DNA of 64,000 bases, from NCBI RefSeq assembly GCF_001190945.1, contig NZ_CP011112.1, positions 3,534,001 to 3,598,000 of the forward strand. Reading direction: 5' to 3'. Position 1 is the first letter of the stretch. Every line of letters starts with the position of its first letter. Under the pieces are notes generated by a model. The model had not been told where the DNA came from. It did not search any database and was given only the letters and a program-made list of their open reading frames with translations. Source of the stretch: Luteipulveratus mongoliensis (GTDB taxonomy: Bacteria > Actinomycetota > Actinomycetes > Actinomycetales > Dermatophilaceae). Below, in pieces: positions 50,631 to 59,439 of the stretch. The position numbers were made by a program, and so were the translations under genes.

Positions 50631-51191
50631 ATGACGACAACATTGGTCCTAGGTGGAACCCGTAGCGGCAAGAGCAGGTATGCCGAGAGCCTGCTCGACC
50701 ACGAGGCTGAGGTTACCTACGTCGCGACGGGCCCGCAGCCAGATGAGGATGATCGCGACTGGCAGGCGCGTGTCGATGAGCACCGCAGCCGGCGACCTCA
50801 GACCTGGACGACCGTCGAGAGCAGCGATGTCACCCGCGCCATCATCGGCGCCCGCAGTCCCGTGCTGGTCGACTGCCTCGGCAACTGGGTGACCGGGACT
50901 TTCGACGACGCCAAGGTCTGGGAAGACCGCGACAAGGCGCTCAGGATCATGGCCGAACGGACCGCAGAGCTCAGCGCCCTGTGGATGAACGCGCCGTACG
51001 ACGTCGTCGCCGTGACCAATGAGGTCGGCATGTCCGTCGTCCCCGACACGGCGTCGGGCCGGCTGTTCCAGGAGGCGCTCGGACGGGTCAACGCGACCAT
51101 CAGCGCCGTCACCGACCAGGTCCACCTGGTGCTCGCGGGTCGTGTCATGGATCTGTCCACGCTGCCGACCGTGCCCATCTCGGTTGTCTGA
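50631..51191 (+). CDS. cobU: Adenosylcobinamide kinase / adenosylcobinamide-phosphate guanylyltransferase
   Basis: Bifunctional enzyme that phosphorylates adenosylcobinamide and attaches GMP in lower-loop assembly of cobalamin. The 186-residue protein has P-loop LGGTRSGKS, VDCLGNWVTG and the catalytic region VTNEVGMSVVPDTASGRLFQEALGRVN. ATG 50631 has a perfect AGGAGGAAG Shine-Dalgarno sequence. It is the fifth gene of the operon, with a 73-base gap after the S component, which may hold its own processing or promoter site though none was recognised. Its stop overlaps cobS. Confidence 0.92.
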   Translation: MTTTLVLGGTRSGKSRYAESLLDHEAEVTYVATGPQPDEDDRDWQARVDEHRSRRPQTWTTVESSDVTRAIIGARSPVLVDCLGNWVTGTFDDAKVWEDRDKALRIMAERTAELSALWMNAPYDVVAVTNEVGMSVVPDTASGRLFQEALGRVNATISAVTDQVHLVLAGRVMDLSTLPTVPISVV

Positions 51192-51948
51192 CGCCCTTCG
51201 GCTCGCGGTCGGCACGCTGACCGCGATGCGCGTCCCCGCGCCCCGCTCGATCACTCGCAGCACAGCGGGCATCGCCATGCTGCTCGCACCCCTCACCGCC
51301 CTGCTGCTCCTCCTCCCGGCTGCCGCGTGCATCGCCCTCGGACGACTGCTCGATGTCCCATCAACGGTCCAGGCCGTGCTCGTCGTGATGGTCCTTGCCG
51401 CTGGCACCCGAGCCCTGCACCTCGACGGGCTGGCCGACACGGCCGACGGCCTCGCCGCGTCCTACGACCGCGAGCGCGCCCTGGCGGTGATGCGCACCGG
51501 CGACGTCGGACCGGCCGGCGCGGCCACCCTCCTGCTCGTGCTGGCGCTGCAGATCACCTGCGCGGCCTCACTGCTCACCACCACCGTCGGTACGACGCTC
51601 GCGGCCGTCTCCCTGCTCGCAAGCCGATCCGCCCTCACGGTCGCGTGCACCCGCGGCGTCCCGTCCGCGCGTCCGGAAGGTCTGGGCGCGACCGTGGCCG
51701 GCTCGGTCGCGCGGCCGGCCACGATCGTCGCCCTGCTCGTTCTCGCCGGAGCCGCCGCAGCCGTCGTGGCTGCCGCTGACGGGTCCTGGTGGACCGCCCC
51801 GGCCGTGGTGGCCGGGGCCGTCCTCGGAGCCGCTGTCCTACTGCGTCGGTGCACGACTCGCCTCGGCGGGATCACCGGTGACGTGCTGGGTGCTGCCCTC
51901 GAGATCGCTTTGGCCGCAAGCCTGCTCGTCGCCACCGCCGTCGTCTGA
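51184..51948 (+). CDS. cobS: Cobalamin synthase (adenosylcobinamide-GDP ribazoletransferase)
   Basis: Membrane enzyme that joins adenosylcobinamide-GDP to alpha-ribazole, the last step of cobalamin assembly. The 254-residue product has the active-site motif HLDGLADTADGL (about residue 80) and GITGDVLGA near the C-terminus, plus several TM helices. The start is taken as TTG 51184 (LSDALRLAVGTLTAMRVP), since no in-frame ATG or GTG lies close upstream and the family N-terminus corresponds to this segment; it overlaps cobU by eight bases. It is convergent with gcvT (six-base gap). Confidence 0.88.
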   Translation: MSDALRLAVGTLTAMRVPAPRSITRSTAGIAMLLAPLTALLLLLPAAACIALGRLLDVPSTVQAVLVVMVLAAGTRALHLDGLADTADGLAASYDRERALAVMRTGDVGPAGAATLLLVLALQITCAASLLTTTVGTTLAAVSLLASRSALTVACTRGVPSARPEGLGATVAGSVARPATIVALLVLAGAAAAVVAAADGSWWTAPAVVAGAVLGAAVLLRRCTTRLGGITGDVLGAALEIALAASLLVATAVV

Positions 51949-51954
51949 GCTGCG

Positions 51955-53061
51955 TCAGGCGGTCTCGACCTGGACGAACGGCGGCTTGACCACCGTCACC
52001 GCCAGATCGCGACCGCGGACGTCGACGACGAGCTCGTCGCCCTCGGTGGCACCGCGGTCGAGCAGCGCCAGCGCAATGCCTTGCTTCAGGGTCGGCGACA
52101 TCGTGCCCGAGGTGACGACACCGACGACGTCACCAGCCGGCGTACGGACCTCGCAGTCGGCACGCGGGATGCCGCGGCCCGTGGCGAGCAGGCCCCACGC
52201 GAGACGACAGGTCTTCTCGGCGCGCTGCGCCTCCAGCACGGCCTTGCCCCAGAACGCGTCCTTCTTCCAGCCGACCGCCCAGCCAGCACGAGCCATGTTG
52301 GGCGTGATGTCCATCGACAGCTCGTGACCGTGCAATGCATAGCCCATCTCGGTACGCAGCGTGTCCCGCGCGCCCAAGCCACAGGCGAGGCCGTCGTACG
52401 GCTGCATCGCCTCGACCAACGCGTCCCACAGGGCAGGTGTGTCGTCCCAGCGCGGCACCAGCTCGAAGCCTTTCTCGCCGGTGTAGCCGGAGCGCAGCAC
52501 GATGACGTCGTGGCCCTCCCACTGCGCGGTCGTGAAGGACATGTACTCGAGGTCGGTCGGCAGCCCGAGCGCGGCAACCACCTCGGGAGCCTTGGGTCCC
52601 TGCACCGCGATGATGCCGAACTCCGTGTGCTGGTCGGTGATCTCGAGCTCCGCGGGTGCCTTGGCCTGCATCCGCCGGACGACCTCGGCGGTGTTGGCCG
52701 CGTTGGGGACGAGGAACAGCTCGTCCTCGCTCTTGAAGTACTGGATGAGGTCGTCGACGACGCCGCCGGTCTCCTCGTCGCAGCACATCGTGTACTGGGC
52801 CTTCGGCGGCTCGACCTTGCGCAGGTCGTTGGTGAAGCAGGAGTTGACGAAGTCGGCCGCGCCGGCGCCCTTGACCAGCGCCTTGCCGAGGTGACTCACG
52901 TCGAACAGTCCGACCCGCTCGCGGACCGCGGTGTGCTCGCGCAGCACGCCGCCGCCGGGGTACTCGATGGGCATCTCCCATCCGCCGAAGTCGGCCATCT
53001 TGGCGCCGAGGGCGACGTGGCGCTCGTGCAGTGGGGAGGTCTTCAAGGTGTCACCGGTCAT
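51955..53061 (-). CDS. gcvT: Aminomethyltransferase, glycine cleavage T protein
   Basis: Transfers the methylene group from the aminomethyl-lipoyl H protein to tetrahydrofolate. The 368-residue protein starts MTGDTLKTSPLHERHVALGAKMADFGGWEMPIEY, has GLFDVSHLGK (folate-binding region), SGYTGEKGFEL and RTEMGYALHGHEL (catalytic region). ATG 53061 fixes this start. Other gcv genes are not in the window. Gene order with pepA matches Rv2211c-Rv2213. Divergent from pepA. Confidence 0.94.
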   Translation of the reverse strand: MTGDTLKTSPLHERHVALGAKMADFGGWEMPIEYPGGGVLREHTAVRERVGLFDVSHLGKALVKGAGAADFVNSCFTNDLRKVEPPKAQYTMCCDEETGGVVDDLIQYFKSEDELFLVPNAANTAEVVRRMQAKAPAELEITDQHTEFGIIAVQGPKAPEVVAALGLPTDLEYMSFTTAQWEGHDVIVLRSGYTGEKGFELVPRWDDTPALWDALVEAMQPYDGLACGLGARDTLRTEMGYALHGHELSMDITPNMARAGWAVGWKKDAFWGKAVLEAQRAEKTCRLAWGLLATGRGIPRADCEVRTPAGDVVGVVTSGTMSPTLKQGIALALLDRGATEGDELVVDVRGRDLAVTVVKPPFVQVETA

Positions 53062-53090
53062 GCGCGCACGGTATCGCCGCCGCTGCTGAC

Positions 53091-53096
53091 TATCCT
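53091..53096 (+). promoter_or_regulatory. Possible -10 box for pepA
   Basis: TATCCT would start transcription near 53103, leaving a leader with CGGAGG (53135-53140) nine bases before GTG 53150. Confidence 0.4.
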
Positions 53097-53149
53097 CGCG
53101 TGGTACTGGGCAACGTGGCCCACCCGCGAACGACCGGAGGCAATCCACT

Positions 53150-54649
53150 GTGACGACGTTGACACTGACGGACCAGACAGCCAGCGACGTGAAGGCAGAT
53201 GTGCTGGTTCTGCTGTCCGTCAAGAGCGACGCCGGCGCGAGCCTGGTGCCCGCCCACGGACTTGTGACCGAGTCGGTCGATCACATCACGGCGACGCTCA
53301 AGGCGATCGGCGCCAAGGGTGCCGAGGACGAGGCCATCAAGCTCACCGGCGTACCCGGACTCACCACTCCCCTGGTCGTCGTCTCCGGCACCGGCCTGGA
53401 CCACCAGCCGACCGCGGACGACCACGAGCCCGTACGCCGTGCCGCAGGTGCCGCCACGCGCGGACTCAGCGACACCGCCCACATCGCGCTCGCCGCGCCG
53501 GACGACGCGACGCTCGCGGGTGCGGCCGCCGAGGGGGCGCTCTATGGCGGCTACCGCTTCGTGACCTACCGCAGCTCGGCCAGCAGCACCAAGCGGCTCG
53601 AGAAGGTCACCCTCCTCTCCGCATCAGCGGGCGACGACGCGGTCAAGTCGGCCGCGACGCGTGCAGAGGTGCTCGCCGACACTCAGGCCTGGGCTCGCGA
53701 CCTGGTCAACACACCGCCCAACGATCTCTACCCGGACTCCTTCGCCGAGTTGGCCAAGAAGCGGTTCCAGGGCGGCAAGGTCAAGGTCGAGGTCATGGAC
53801 GAGAAGGCGCTGGCCAAGGCCAGCTGCGGTGGGATCGTCGGCGTCGGTCAGGGCTCCTCGCGCCCTCCGCGCCTGGTGACGCTGACCTACAAGCCCTCCA
53901 AGGCCAAGGCGCACATCGCCCTCGTCGGCAAGGGCATCACGTTCGACTCCGGCGGCCTGTGCCTGAAGCCGCCGACCGGCATGATCACGATGAAGTGCGA
54001 CATGGCCGGTGCGGCTGCCACCGCCGCAGCCGTTGATGCCATCGCACGGCTCGGTCTGCCCGTGACGATCACGGCCTACCTCTGCCTCGCCGAGAACATG
54101 ACCGGCTCGGACGCCCAGCGTCCCGGCGACGTCGTCACGATGCGCAACGGCAAGACCGTCGAGATCATCAACACCGACGCCGAGGGTCGCCTCGTCATGG
54201 CGGACGGTCTCTCGTACGCCTCGGAGCAGCACCCCGACCTCGTGATCGACATCGCGACCCTGACCGGCGCAGCCGTGATGGCCTTCGGCGGCCGCGTCAT
54301 GGCGGTGCTCTCCAACGACGACGCCACGCGTGACCAGGTCGTCGCGGCCGCCGACCGCGTCGGTGAGGACAGCTGGCCCGTGCCGCTGCGACCCGAGCTG
54401 CGCAAGCCGATGGACTCCGACGTGGCCGACCTCAAGCACACCGGCCAGAAGGAAGGCGGGATGATCACCGCCGCGCTCTTCCTGCGCGAGTTCGTCGGCA
54501 CGGCCAAGGACGGCTCGGACCTGCCGTGGGCCCACCTCGACATCGCCGGTCCTGCGTTCCACGAGGGCGGTCCCTTCGGATACGTCGCCAAGGGCGCCAC
54601 CGGTTTCGGCATCCGTACGCTCGTCGGCCTCGTCGAGGACCGCGCCTGA
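53150..54649 (+). CDS. pepA: Leucyl aminopeptidase, M17 family
   Basis: Hexameric two-zinc aminopeptidase of 499 residues. The C-terminal catalytic domain contains VGKGITFDSGG (metal Lys/Asp), MKCDMAGAA (Asp), NTDAEGRL (the M17 signature with metal Asp and Glu) and the catalytic Arg nearby. N-terminal domain (about 1-150) is the regulatory, Rossmann-like part. GTG 53150 is preceded by GGAGG. Removal of N-terminal amino acids from peptides is the general role. Confidence 0.94.
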   Translation: MTTLTLTDQTASDVKADVLVLLSVKSDAGASLVPAHGLVTESVDHITATLKAIGAKGAEDEAIKLTGVPGLTTPLVVVSGTGLDHQPTADDHEPVRRAAGAATRGLSDTAHIALAAPDDATLAGAAAEGALYGGYRFVTYRSSASSTKRLEKVTLLSASAGDDAVKSAATRAEVLADTQAWARDLVNTPPNDLYPDSFAELAKKRFQGGKVKVEVMDEKALAKASCGGIVGVGQGSSRPPRLVTLTYKPSKAKAHIALVGKGITFDSGGLCLKPPTGMITMKCDMAGAAATAAAVDAIARLGLPVTITAYLCLAENMTGSDAQRPGDVVTMRNGKTVEIINTDAEGRLVMADGLSYASEQHPDLVIDIATLTGAAVMAFGGRVMAVLSNDDATRDQVVAAADRVGEDSWPVPLRPELRKPMDSDVADLKHTGQKEGGMITAALFLREFVGTAKDGSDLPWAHLDIAGPAFHEGGPFGYVAKGATGFGIRTLVGLVEDRA

Positions 54650-54668
54650 CCTCTGCTCGGCAACGACA

Positions 54669-54699
54669 AAGGGCGGCACCCCGGTGGGGTGCCGCCCTT
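54669..54699. terminator. Terminator between pepA and the convergent DUF5302 gene
   Basis: Fourteen-base perfect stem 54669-54682/54686-54699 with a three-base loop. It serves both convergent genes. Confidence 0.82.
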
Positions 54700-54717
54700 G
54701 CGTCGTGTCCGGTGGGA

Positions 54718-54915
54718 TCAGCCGCCGGACTTGCGCCGGAACATCTGCTGGGCGCCGCTGGTCTCCGGACCGTGCGTGCCGTGCACCTTGTTGTGCACGG
54801 ACCCGTCGGAGACGTCCTTGCCGCCGTGTGCACGCTTCTTGTCCAGGGCCTCCCGGAACTTGCGCTTCGTGTCCTCGTCCGGACCGACCTGCTCCTGCGG
54901 TGCACCGTCCGCCAT
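54718..54915 (-). CDS. DUF5302 family small protein
   Basis: A 65-residue charged protein typical of DUF5302: acidic start (MADGAPQEQVGPDED), the conserved basic helix TKRKFREALDKKRAHGGKD and the ending MFRRKSGG. Function is unknown; the family occurs in actinobacteria. ATG 54915 gives this shape; the longer open frame to 55203 is not supported. Divergent from lpdA with a 286-base gap that holds no clear signal apart from a repeated CGGCCACC motif near 55018-55044. Confidence 0.8.
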   Translation of the reverse strand: MADGAPQEQVGPDEDTKRKFREALDKKRAHGGKDVSDGSVHNKVHGTHGPETSGAQQMFRRKSGG

Positions 54916-55201
54916 GGTGTTCTCCCTCGTTCGTGGGCCGTGGACGACCTCGTCGGCCCAGTATGGCTGGCCGTCGACACCGTCGTGGGTCCGGCAACTG
55001 TGGCACGGACGCCGCACCGGCCACCAGACAATTGATCGGCCACCGGACGAGGTGGCGCACGCCACAGCACCGGGCTGACCGGCGTACCTCCCTGAAGTCG
55101 TTCCTCCGGTCAGTGCCAAGATGGCTCCATCGCGCGCTCGCGGGGGCACCCGACCGGCGTGTGATGAGAAGTCCGCATCGACGCAAGGGAGCGTTGGCAC
55201 C

Positions 55202-56581
55202 ATGACGGCTGAGGCCGCACCGACCTACGACATCGTCATTCTCGGCGGCGGCAGCGGGGGCTACGCCTGCGCGCTGCGGGCCGCCGAGCTGGGGCTGTCC
55301 GTGGCTCTCGTCGAGAAGAACAAGCTGGGTGGCACCTGTCTCCACCAAGGCTGCATCCCCACCAAGGCCCTGCTGCACGCAGCCGAGGTCGCCGACTCCG
55401 CTCGTGAGGGCGCCTCCTTCGGCGTCAAGACGACGTTCGAGTCGGTCGACATGTCCGGGGTGCACGCCTACAAGGACGGTGTCGTCTCACGTCTCCACAA
55501 GGGCCTGCAGGGGCTCGTGTCGTCCAAGACGATCGACTACATCGAGGGTGAGGGGCGGCTGACCAACCCCACCACCGTCACCGTGGGCGACCGCTCTGTC
55601 GTCGGCAAGCACGTCGTGCTGGCCACCGGCTCCTACGCCAAGACGCTGCCCGGCCTGGACATCGGCGGACGCATCGTCACGAGCGAGCAGGCGCTGACCC
55701 TCGACCACGTGCCCAGCCGGGTCGTGGTCCTGGGTGGTGGTGTCATCGGCGTCGAATTCGCTTCTGTCTTCAAGTCATTCGGCGCTGACGTGACGATCAT
55801 CGAGGCGCTCCCCCGCCTCGTCGCGGCCGAGGACGAGGCCATCTCCAAGACGCTCGAGCGCGCCTTCCGCAAGCGCAAGATCGCCTTCAAGACCGGCGTG
55901 AAGTTCGCCGGCGCCGAGCAGAAGGGTGACGTCGTCACCGTCTCGCTCGAGTCCGGCGACACCATCGAGACGGACCTTCTGCTCGTCGCCGTCGGTCGCG
56001 GACCGGTCACCGACGGCCTGGGTTACGCCGAGGCCGGCGTGGCCATGGACCGCGGCTTCGTGCTCGCCGATGAGCGCTGCCGCACCAACGTGGACGGTGT
56101 CTACGCCGTGGGCGACATCGTTCCCGGACTCCAGCTGGCGCACCGCGGATTCGCCCAAGGGATCTTCGTGGCCGAGCAGATCGCCGGCCAGCAGCCGACG
56201 CCGATCGACGAGTCCGGCATCCCGCGGGTCACCTACTGCGACCCTGAGATCGCCTCCGTCGGCCTGACCGAGGCGCAGGCGAAGGACAAGCACGGCGAGG
56301 TCGAGACCATCGAGTACAACCTCGGCGGCAACGGCAAGAGCCAGATCCTGCGCACCCAGGGCTTCGTCAAGCTCGTGCGCGTGAAGGACGGTCCCGTGGT
56401 CGGCGTCCACATGGTCGGTGCACGGATGGGCGAGCAGGTCGGCGAGGCCCAGCTCATCGTCGGCTGGGAAGCACTGCCCGACGACGTCGCTGCGCTGATC
56501 CACGCTCACCCCACCCAGAACGAAGCCCTCGGCGAGGCGCACCTCGCACTCGCAGGCAAACCACTGCACGCCCACGCATGA
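55202..56581 (+). CDS. lpdA: Dihydrolipoamide dehydrogenase (E3)
   Basis: FAD-dependent enzyme that reoxidises dihydrolipoyl groups in 2-oxoacid dehydrogenase complexes and the glycine cleavage system. The 459-residue protein has an FAD motif VILGGGSGG, redox cysteines GGTCLHQGC (C46 and C51), NAD motif VVVLGGGVIGVE, and the C-terminal active-site HAHPTQNEALGE. Start ATG 55202 has GGGAG upstream. It precedes the E2 gene on the same strand. Confidence 0.95.
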   Translation: MTAEAAPTYDIVILGGGSGGYACALRAAELGLSVALVEKNKLGGTCLHQGCIPTKALLHAAEVADSAREGASFGVKTTFESVDMSGVHAYKDGVVSRLHKGLQGLVSSKTIDYIEGEGRLTNPTTVTVGDRSVVGKHVVLATGSYAKTLPGLDIGGRIVTSEQALTLDHVPSRVVVLGGGVIGVEFASVFKSFGADVTIIEALPRLVAAEDEAISKTLERAFRKRKIAFKTGVKFAGAEQKGDVVTVSLESGDTIETDLLLVAVGRGPVTDGLGYAEAGVAMDRGFVLADERCRTNVDGVYAVGDIVPGLQLAHRGFAQGIFVAEQIAGQQPTPIDESGIPRVTYCDPEIASVGLTEAQAKDKHGEVETIEYNLGGNGKSQILRTQGFVKLVRVKDGPVVGVHMVGARMGEQVGEAQLIVGWEALPDDVAALIHAHPTQNEALGEAHLALAGKPLHAHA

Positions 56582-56653
56582 GCACCATGACGTCCGCGAC
56601 ACCTCTGTCGACAACACTGCACATCCGTCACCAGATCCAGGAGACTGTCACCC

Positions 56654-58534
56654 ATGTCTGAACGTGTGACCATGCCCGCCCTCGGAGAGTCCGTCACCGA
56701 GGGCACCGTGACCAGGTGGCTGAAGAACGTCGGCGACGAGGTGGCGGTGGATGAGCCGCTGCTGGAGGTCTCGACCGACAAGGTCGACACCGAGATCCCG
56801 TCTCCGGTCGCCGGCACCCTCCAGGAGGTGCTGGTCGAGGAGGACGAGACGGTCCCGGTCGGCGCCGACCTTGCCGTGATCGGTGACGGCGCAGCAAGTG
56901 ACGCTGGTGGTGGCGCGCCCGAGCAGGCCGCTGCTCCCGCGGCCGAGAAGCCGGCCGAGACTCCTGCTCCTGCCGCGGCACCCGAGACCAAGGCCGAGCC
57001 GGAGGCCACGCCTGCTCCGGAGGAGAAGGCCGAGAAGCCCGCTGAGGCGCCCGCAGCCGCGCCGGCCTCCGGTGGCGAGGTCACCGGCGGCGAGAAGATC
57101 ACGATGCCCGCGCTCGGTGAGTCGGTCACTGAGGGCACCATCACCCGCTGGCTCAAGGCCGAGGGCGATGACGTCGCCGTGGACGAGCCGCTGCTCGAGG
57201 TCTCGACCGACAAGGTCGACACCGAGGTGCCGTCCCCGGTCGCCGGCAAGCTGACCAAGATCCTGGTGCAGGAGGACGAGACCGTTCCCGTCGGCGCCGA
57301 CCTCGCGATCGTCGGCGGTGAGGGCGGCGCGGCCGCTCCGGCCGAGCAGGCCGCACCCGAGAAGCCCGCCGAGCCAGCAGCAGGCGCTGCGCCTGAGCCG
57401 ACCCCCGAGCCCGCGAAGCCGGCCGAGCCAGAGCCGGCCGCCGAGCCTGCTAAGCCCGCAGCCGAGGCCGCACCGGCACCTGCCGCCGCACCTGCTCCGC
57501 AGGCAGCCCCGGCCGCGCCGCCGTCACCGGAGCCGACTCCGCAACCTGCCGCCACCCCGGCTTCGGCAGGCTCCAGCGCGCCGGCCGCCGAGGGCGACTC
57601 CAACGATGGCCGTGACCCCGCAAGCTACGTCACGCCCCTGGTCCGCAAGCTGGCTGCTGAGAAGGGCATCGAGCTCGCGAGCGTGACGGGCACCGGTGTC
57701 GGTGGACGTATCCGCAAGCAGGACGTCCTCGCGGCTGCCGAGGCCGCCGCCCCGGCCGCAGCTGAGGCTCCCGCGGCAGCAGCACCGGCTGCGTCCGCAC
57801 CAGCCAAGAGCGGTACGCCCGTGTCGCCCAAGCGCGGCACCACCGAGAAGATGAGCCGGATGCGCAAGCTCATCGCGACACGCATGGTCGAGTCGTTGCA
57901 GGTCTCGGCACAGCTCACCACGGTGCTCGAGGTCGATGTCACCAAGGTGGCCAGGCTGCGGGCCAAGTCCAAGGTCGACTTCGAGCAGCGCGAGGGCGTC
58001 AAGCTCAGCTTCCTGCCGTTCTTCGCCCTCGCGGCTGTCGAGGCACTCAAGGCCTACCCCCAGGTCAACGCCAGTGTCGACGGCGACTCCATCGTCTACC
58101 ACGCGAGCGAGAACCTCGGGATTGCGGTCGACACCGAGAAGGGCCTGTTCGTCCCCGTCGTCCAGAACGCCGGCGAGCTCAACATCGCCGGCCTGGCTCG
58201 CAAGATCGCGGACCTGGCGGAGCGCACGCGCAGCAACAAGGTCAAGCCGGACGAGCTCGGCGGTGGCACGTTCACGCTGACCAACACCGGCAGCCGAGGT
58301 GCGTTGTTCGACACCCCGATCATCAACCAGCCGCAGGTCGGCATCCTCGGCACCGGCTCGGTCGTCAAGCGGCCCATCGTGGTCACCGATGCTGACGGTG
58401 GCGAGACCATCGCCATCCGCTCGATGGTCTACCTCGCGCTCTCCTACGACCACCGGATCGTGGATGGGGCGGATGCTGCCCGCTTCCTCACCGCGATCAA
58501 GGAGCGCCTCGAGGAAGGCGCGTTCGAGGTCTGA
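56654..58534 (+). CDS. sucB: Dihydrolipoamide acyltransferase (E2) with two lipoyl domains
   Basis: Core of a 2-oxoacid dehydrogenase complex, equivalent to M. tuberculosis DlaT (Rv2215). Domains in order: lipoyl domain 1 (about 4-76, lipoylated Lys 43 in STDKVD), Ala/Pro/Glu linker, lipoyl domain 2 (about 148-221, Lys 187), a second long Ala/Pro linker, peripheral subunit-binding domain (about 315-352, [18 protein letters not shown]), and catalytic domain (about 395-626) with DHRIVDG. In mycobacteria DlaT serves pyruvate dehydrogenase and peroxynitrite reductase; which 2-oxoacid is used here cannot be read. Starts 72 bases after lpdA. Confidence 0.94.
   Translation: MSERVTMPALGESVTEGTVTRWLKNVGDEVAVDEPLLEVSTDKVDTEIPSPVAGTLQEVLVEEDETVPVGADLAVIGDGAASDAGGGAPEQAAAPAAEKPAETPAPAAAPETKAEPEATPAPEEKAEKPAEAPAAAPASGGEVTGGEKITMPALGESVTEGTITRWLKAEGDDVAVDEPLLEVSTDKVDTEVPSPVAGKLTKILVQEDETVPVGADLAIVGGEGGAAAPAEQAAPEKPAEPAAGAAPEPTPEPAKPAEPEPAAEPAKPAAEAAPAPAAAPAPQAAPAAPPSPEPTPQPAATPASAGSSAPAAEGDSNDGRDPASYVTPLVRKLAAEKGIELASVTGTGVGGRIRKQDVLAAAEAAAPAAAEAPAAAAPAASAPAKSGTPVSPKRGTTEKMSRMRKLIATRMVESLQVSAQLTTVLEVDVTKVARLRAKSKVDFEQREGVKLSFLPFFALAAVEALKAYPQVNASVDGDSIVYHASENLGIAVDTEKGLFVPVVQNAGELNIAGLARKIADLAERTRSNKVKPDELGGGTFTLTNTGSRGALFDTPIINQPQVGILGTGSVVKRPIVVTDADGGETIAIRSMVYLALSYDHRIVDGADAARFLTAIKERLEEGAFEV
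56666..57314 (+). repeat. Tandemly duplicated lipoyl-domain coding sequence
   Basis: 56666-56881 and 57095-57314 encode nearly identical domains ([13 protein letters not shown]...RWLK...[19 protein letters not shown]). The separating DNA codes an Ala/Pro/Glu linker. Confidence 0.85.
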
Positions 58535-58542
58535 GGGACGTC

Positions 58543-59439
58543 ATGACACAGCGCGTCGCCATCACCGGCTCATCCGGCCTGATCGGCGGCGCGCTGTCGT
58601 CGTACCTGCGGGACCGCGGGGACGAGGTCGTCCATCTCGTACGCCGCTCGGCTGAGGCGGCCCACGAGGTCACCTGGGACCCGGCGCGCCAGCAGCTGGA
58701 CCCGGCAGCCCTTGACGGGGTGACTGCGGTGGTCAACCTGGCGGGTGCCGGGGTCGGTGACCATCGGTGGACGACGTCGTACAAGCGCACCCTGGTCCAG
58801 TCACGAATCGACTGCACCACCACAGTCGCTCGCGCTCTCGCGGAGGTCGGGCGGCCCGTCCGCCTGGTCAGCGGATCGGCGATGGGGTTCTACGGCAACC
58901 GCGGTGAGGAAGTCCTCGACGAGACCAGCAGCCGCGGCGACGGGTTCCTGTCCGATCTCGTACGCGACTGGGAGGCCGCCGCTGCTCCTGCCGCCGACGC
59001 CGGCTGCCCCACGGCGTTCACCCGGTCCAGCCTCGTGCTCTCCGCTCGTGGTGGAGCGCTCGGTCGCATGCTGCCCCTCGCGCGGTTCGCCCTCGGTGGC
59101 CCGCTGGGCAACGGTCGTCAGTGGTGGTCCTGGATCTCGCTCGAGGACGAGGTGCGAGCCATCACCCACCTCATCGATCATCCCGACATCGTCGGGCCGG
59201 TCAATATGGCGGCGCCCCAGCCCGAGCGGCAGAAGGACTTCGCGGCACAGCTTGGCCGCCTGGTCCATCGCCCGGCGATCGTGCCGGCGCCGTCGCCGGC
59301 TCTCCGCGTCGTGATCGGCGAGATGGTCCAGGACATCCTCGGCAGCCAGCGTCTGGAGCCGGCGGCGCTGAGCGCGTCCGGATTCACTTGGAACCATGAG
59401 TCGTTGGAGGACGGCCTGGCCTGGGCCATCACCCACTAG
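58543..59439 (+). CDS. TIGR01777 family NAD(P)-dependent epimerase/oxidoreductase
   Basis: A 298-residue SDR-fold protein matching Rv2216. Nucleotide motif is TGSSGLIGGAL; AGAGVGDHRWT and the SGSAMGFYGNRGEE segment contain family signatures, and the C-terminal region MVQDILGSQRLEPAAL...GFTWNHESLEDGL is the DUF1731 extension. Substrate unknown; gene is commonly beside dlaT. ATG 58543 begins eight bases after the E2 stop. Its end overlaps the convergent kinase gene by 11 bases. Confidence 0.9.
   Translation: MTQRVAITGSSGLIGGALSSYLRDRGDEVVHLVRRSAEAAHEVTWDPARQQLDPAALDGVTAVVNLAGAGVGDHRWTTSYKRTLVQSRIDCTTTVARALAEVGRPVRLVSGSAMGFYGNRGEEVLDETSSRGDGFLSDLVRDWEAAAAPAADAGCPTAFTRSSLVLSARGGALGRMLPLARFALGGPLGNGRQWWSWISLEDEVRAITHLIDHPDIVGPVNMAAPQPERQKDFAAQLGRLVHRPAIVPAPSPALRVVIGEMVQDILGSQRLEPAALSASGFTWNHESLEDGLAWAITH

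Noticed and set aside
53624-55465. 613-residue minus-strand frame over pepA and lpdA
   Set aside because: Antisense to two well-supported enzymes, with only the short DUF5302 gene real inside it.
56506-57603. 365-residue Ala/Gly/Ser-rich minus-strand frame
   Set aside because: Antisense to the Ala/Pro linkers and lipoyl repeats of the E2 gene; repetitive because the gene is repetitive.
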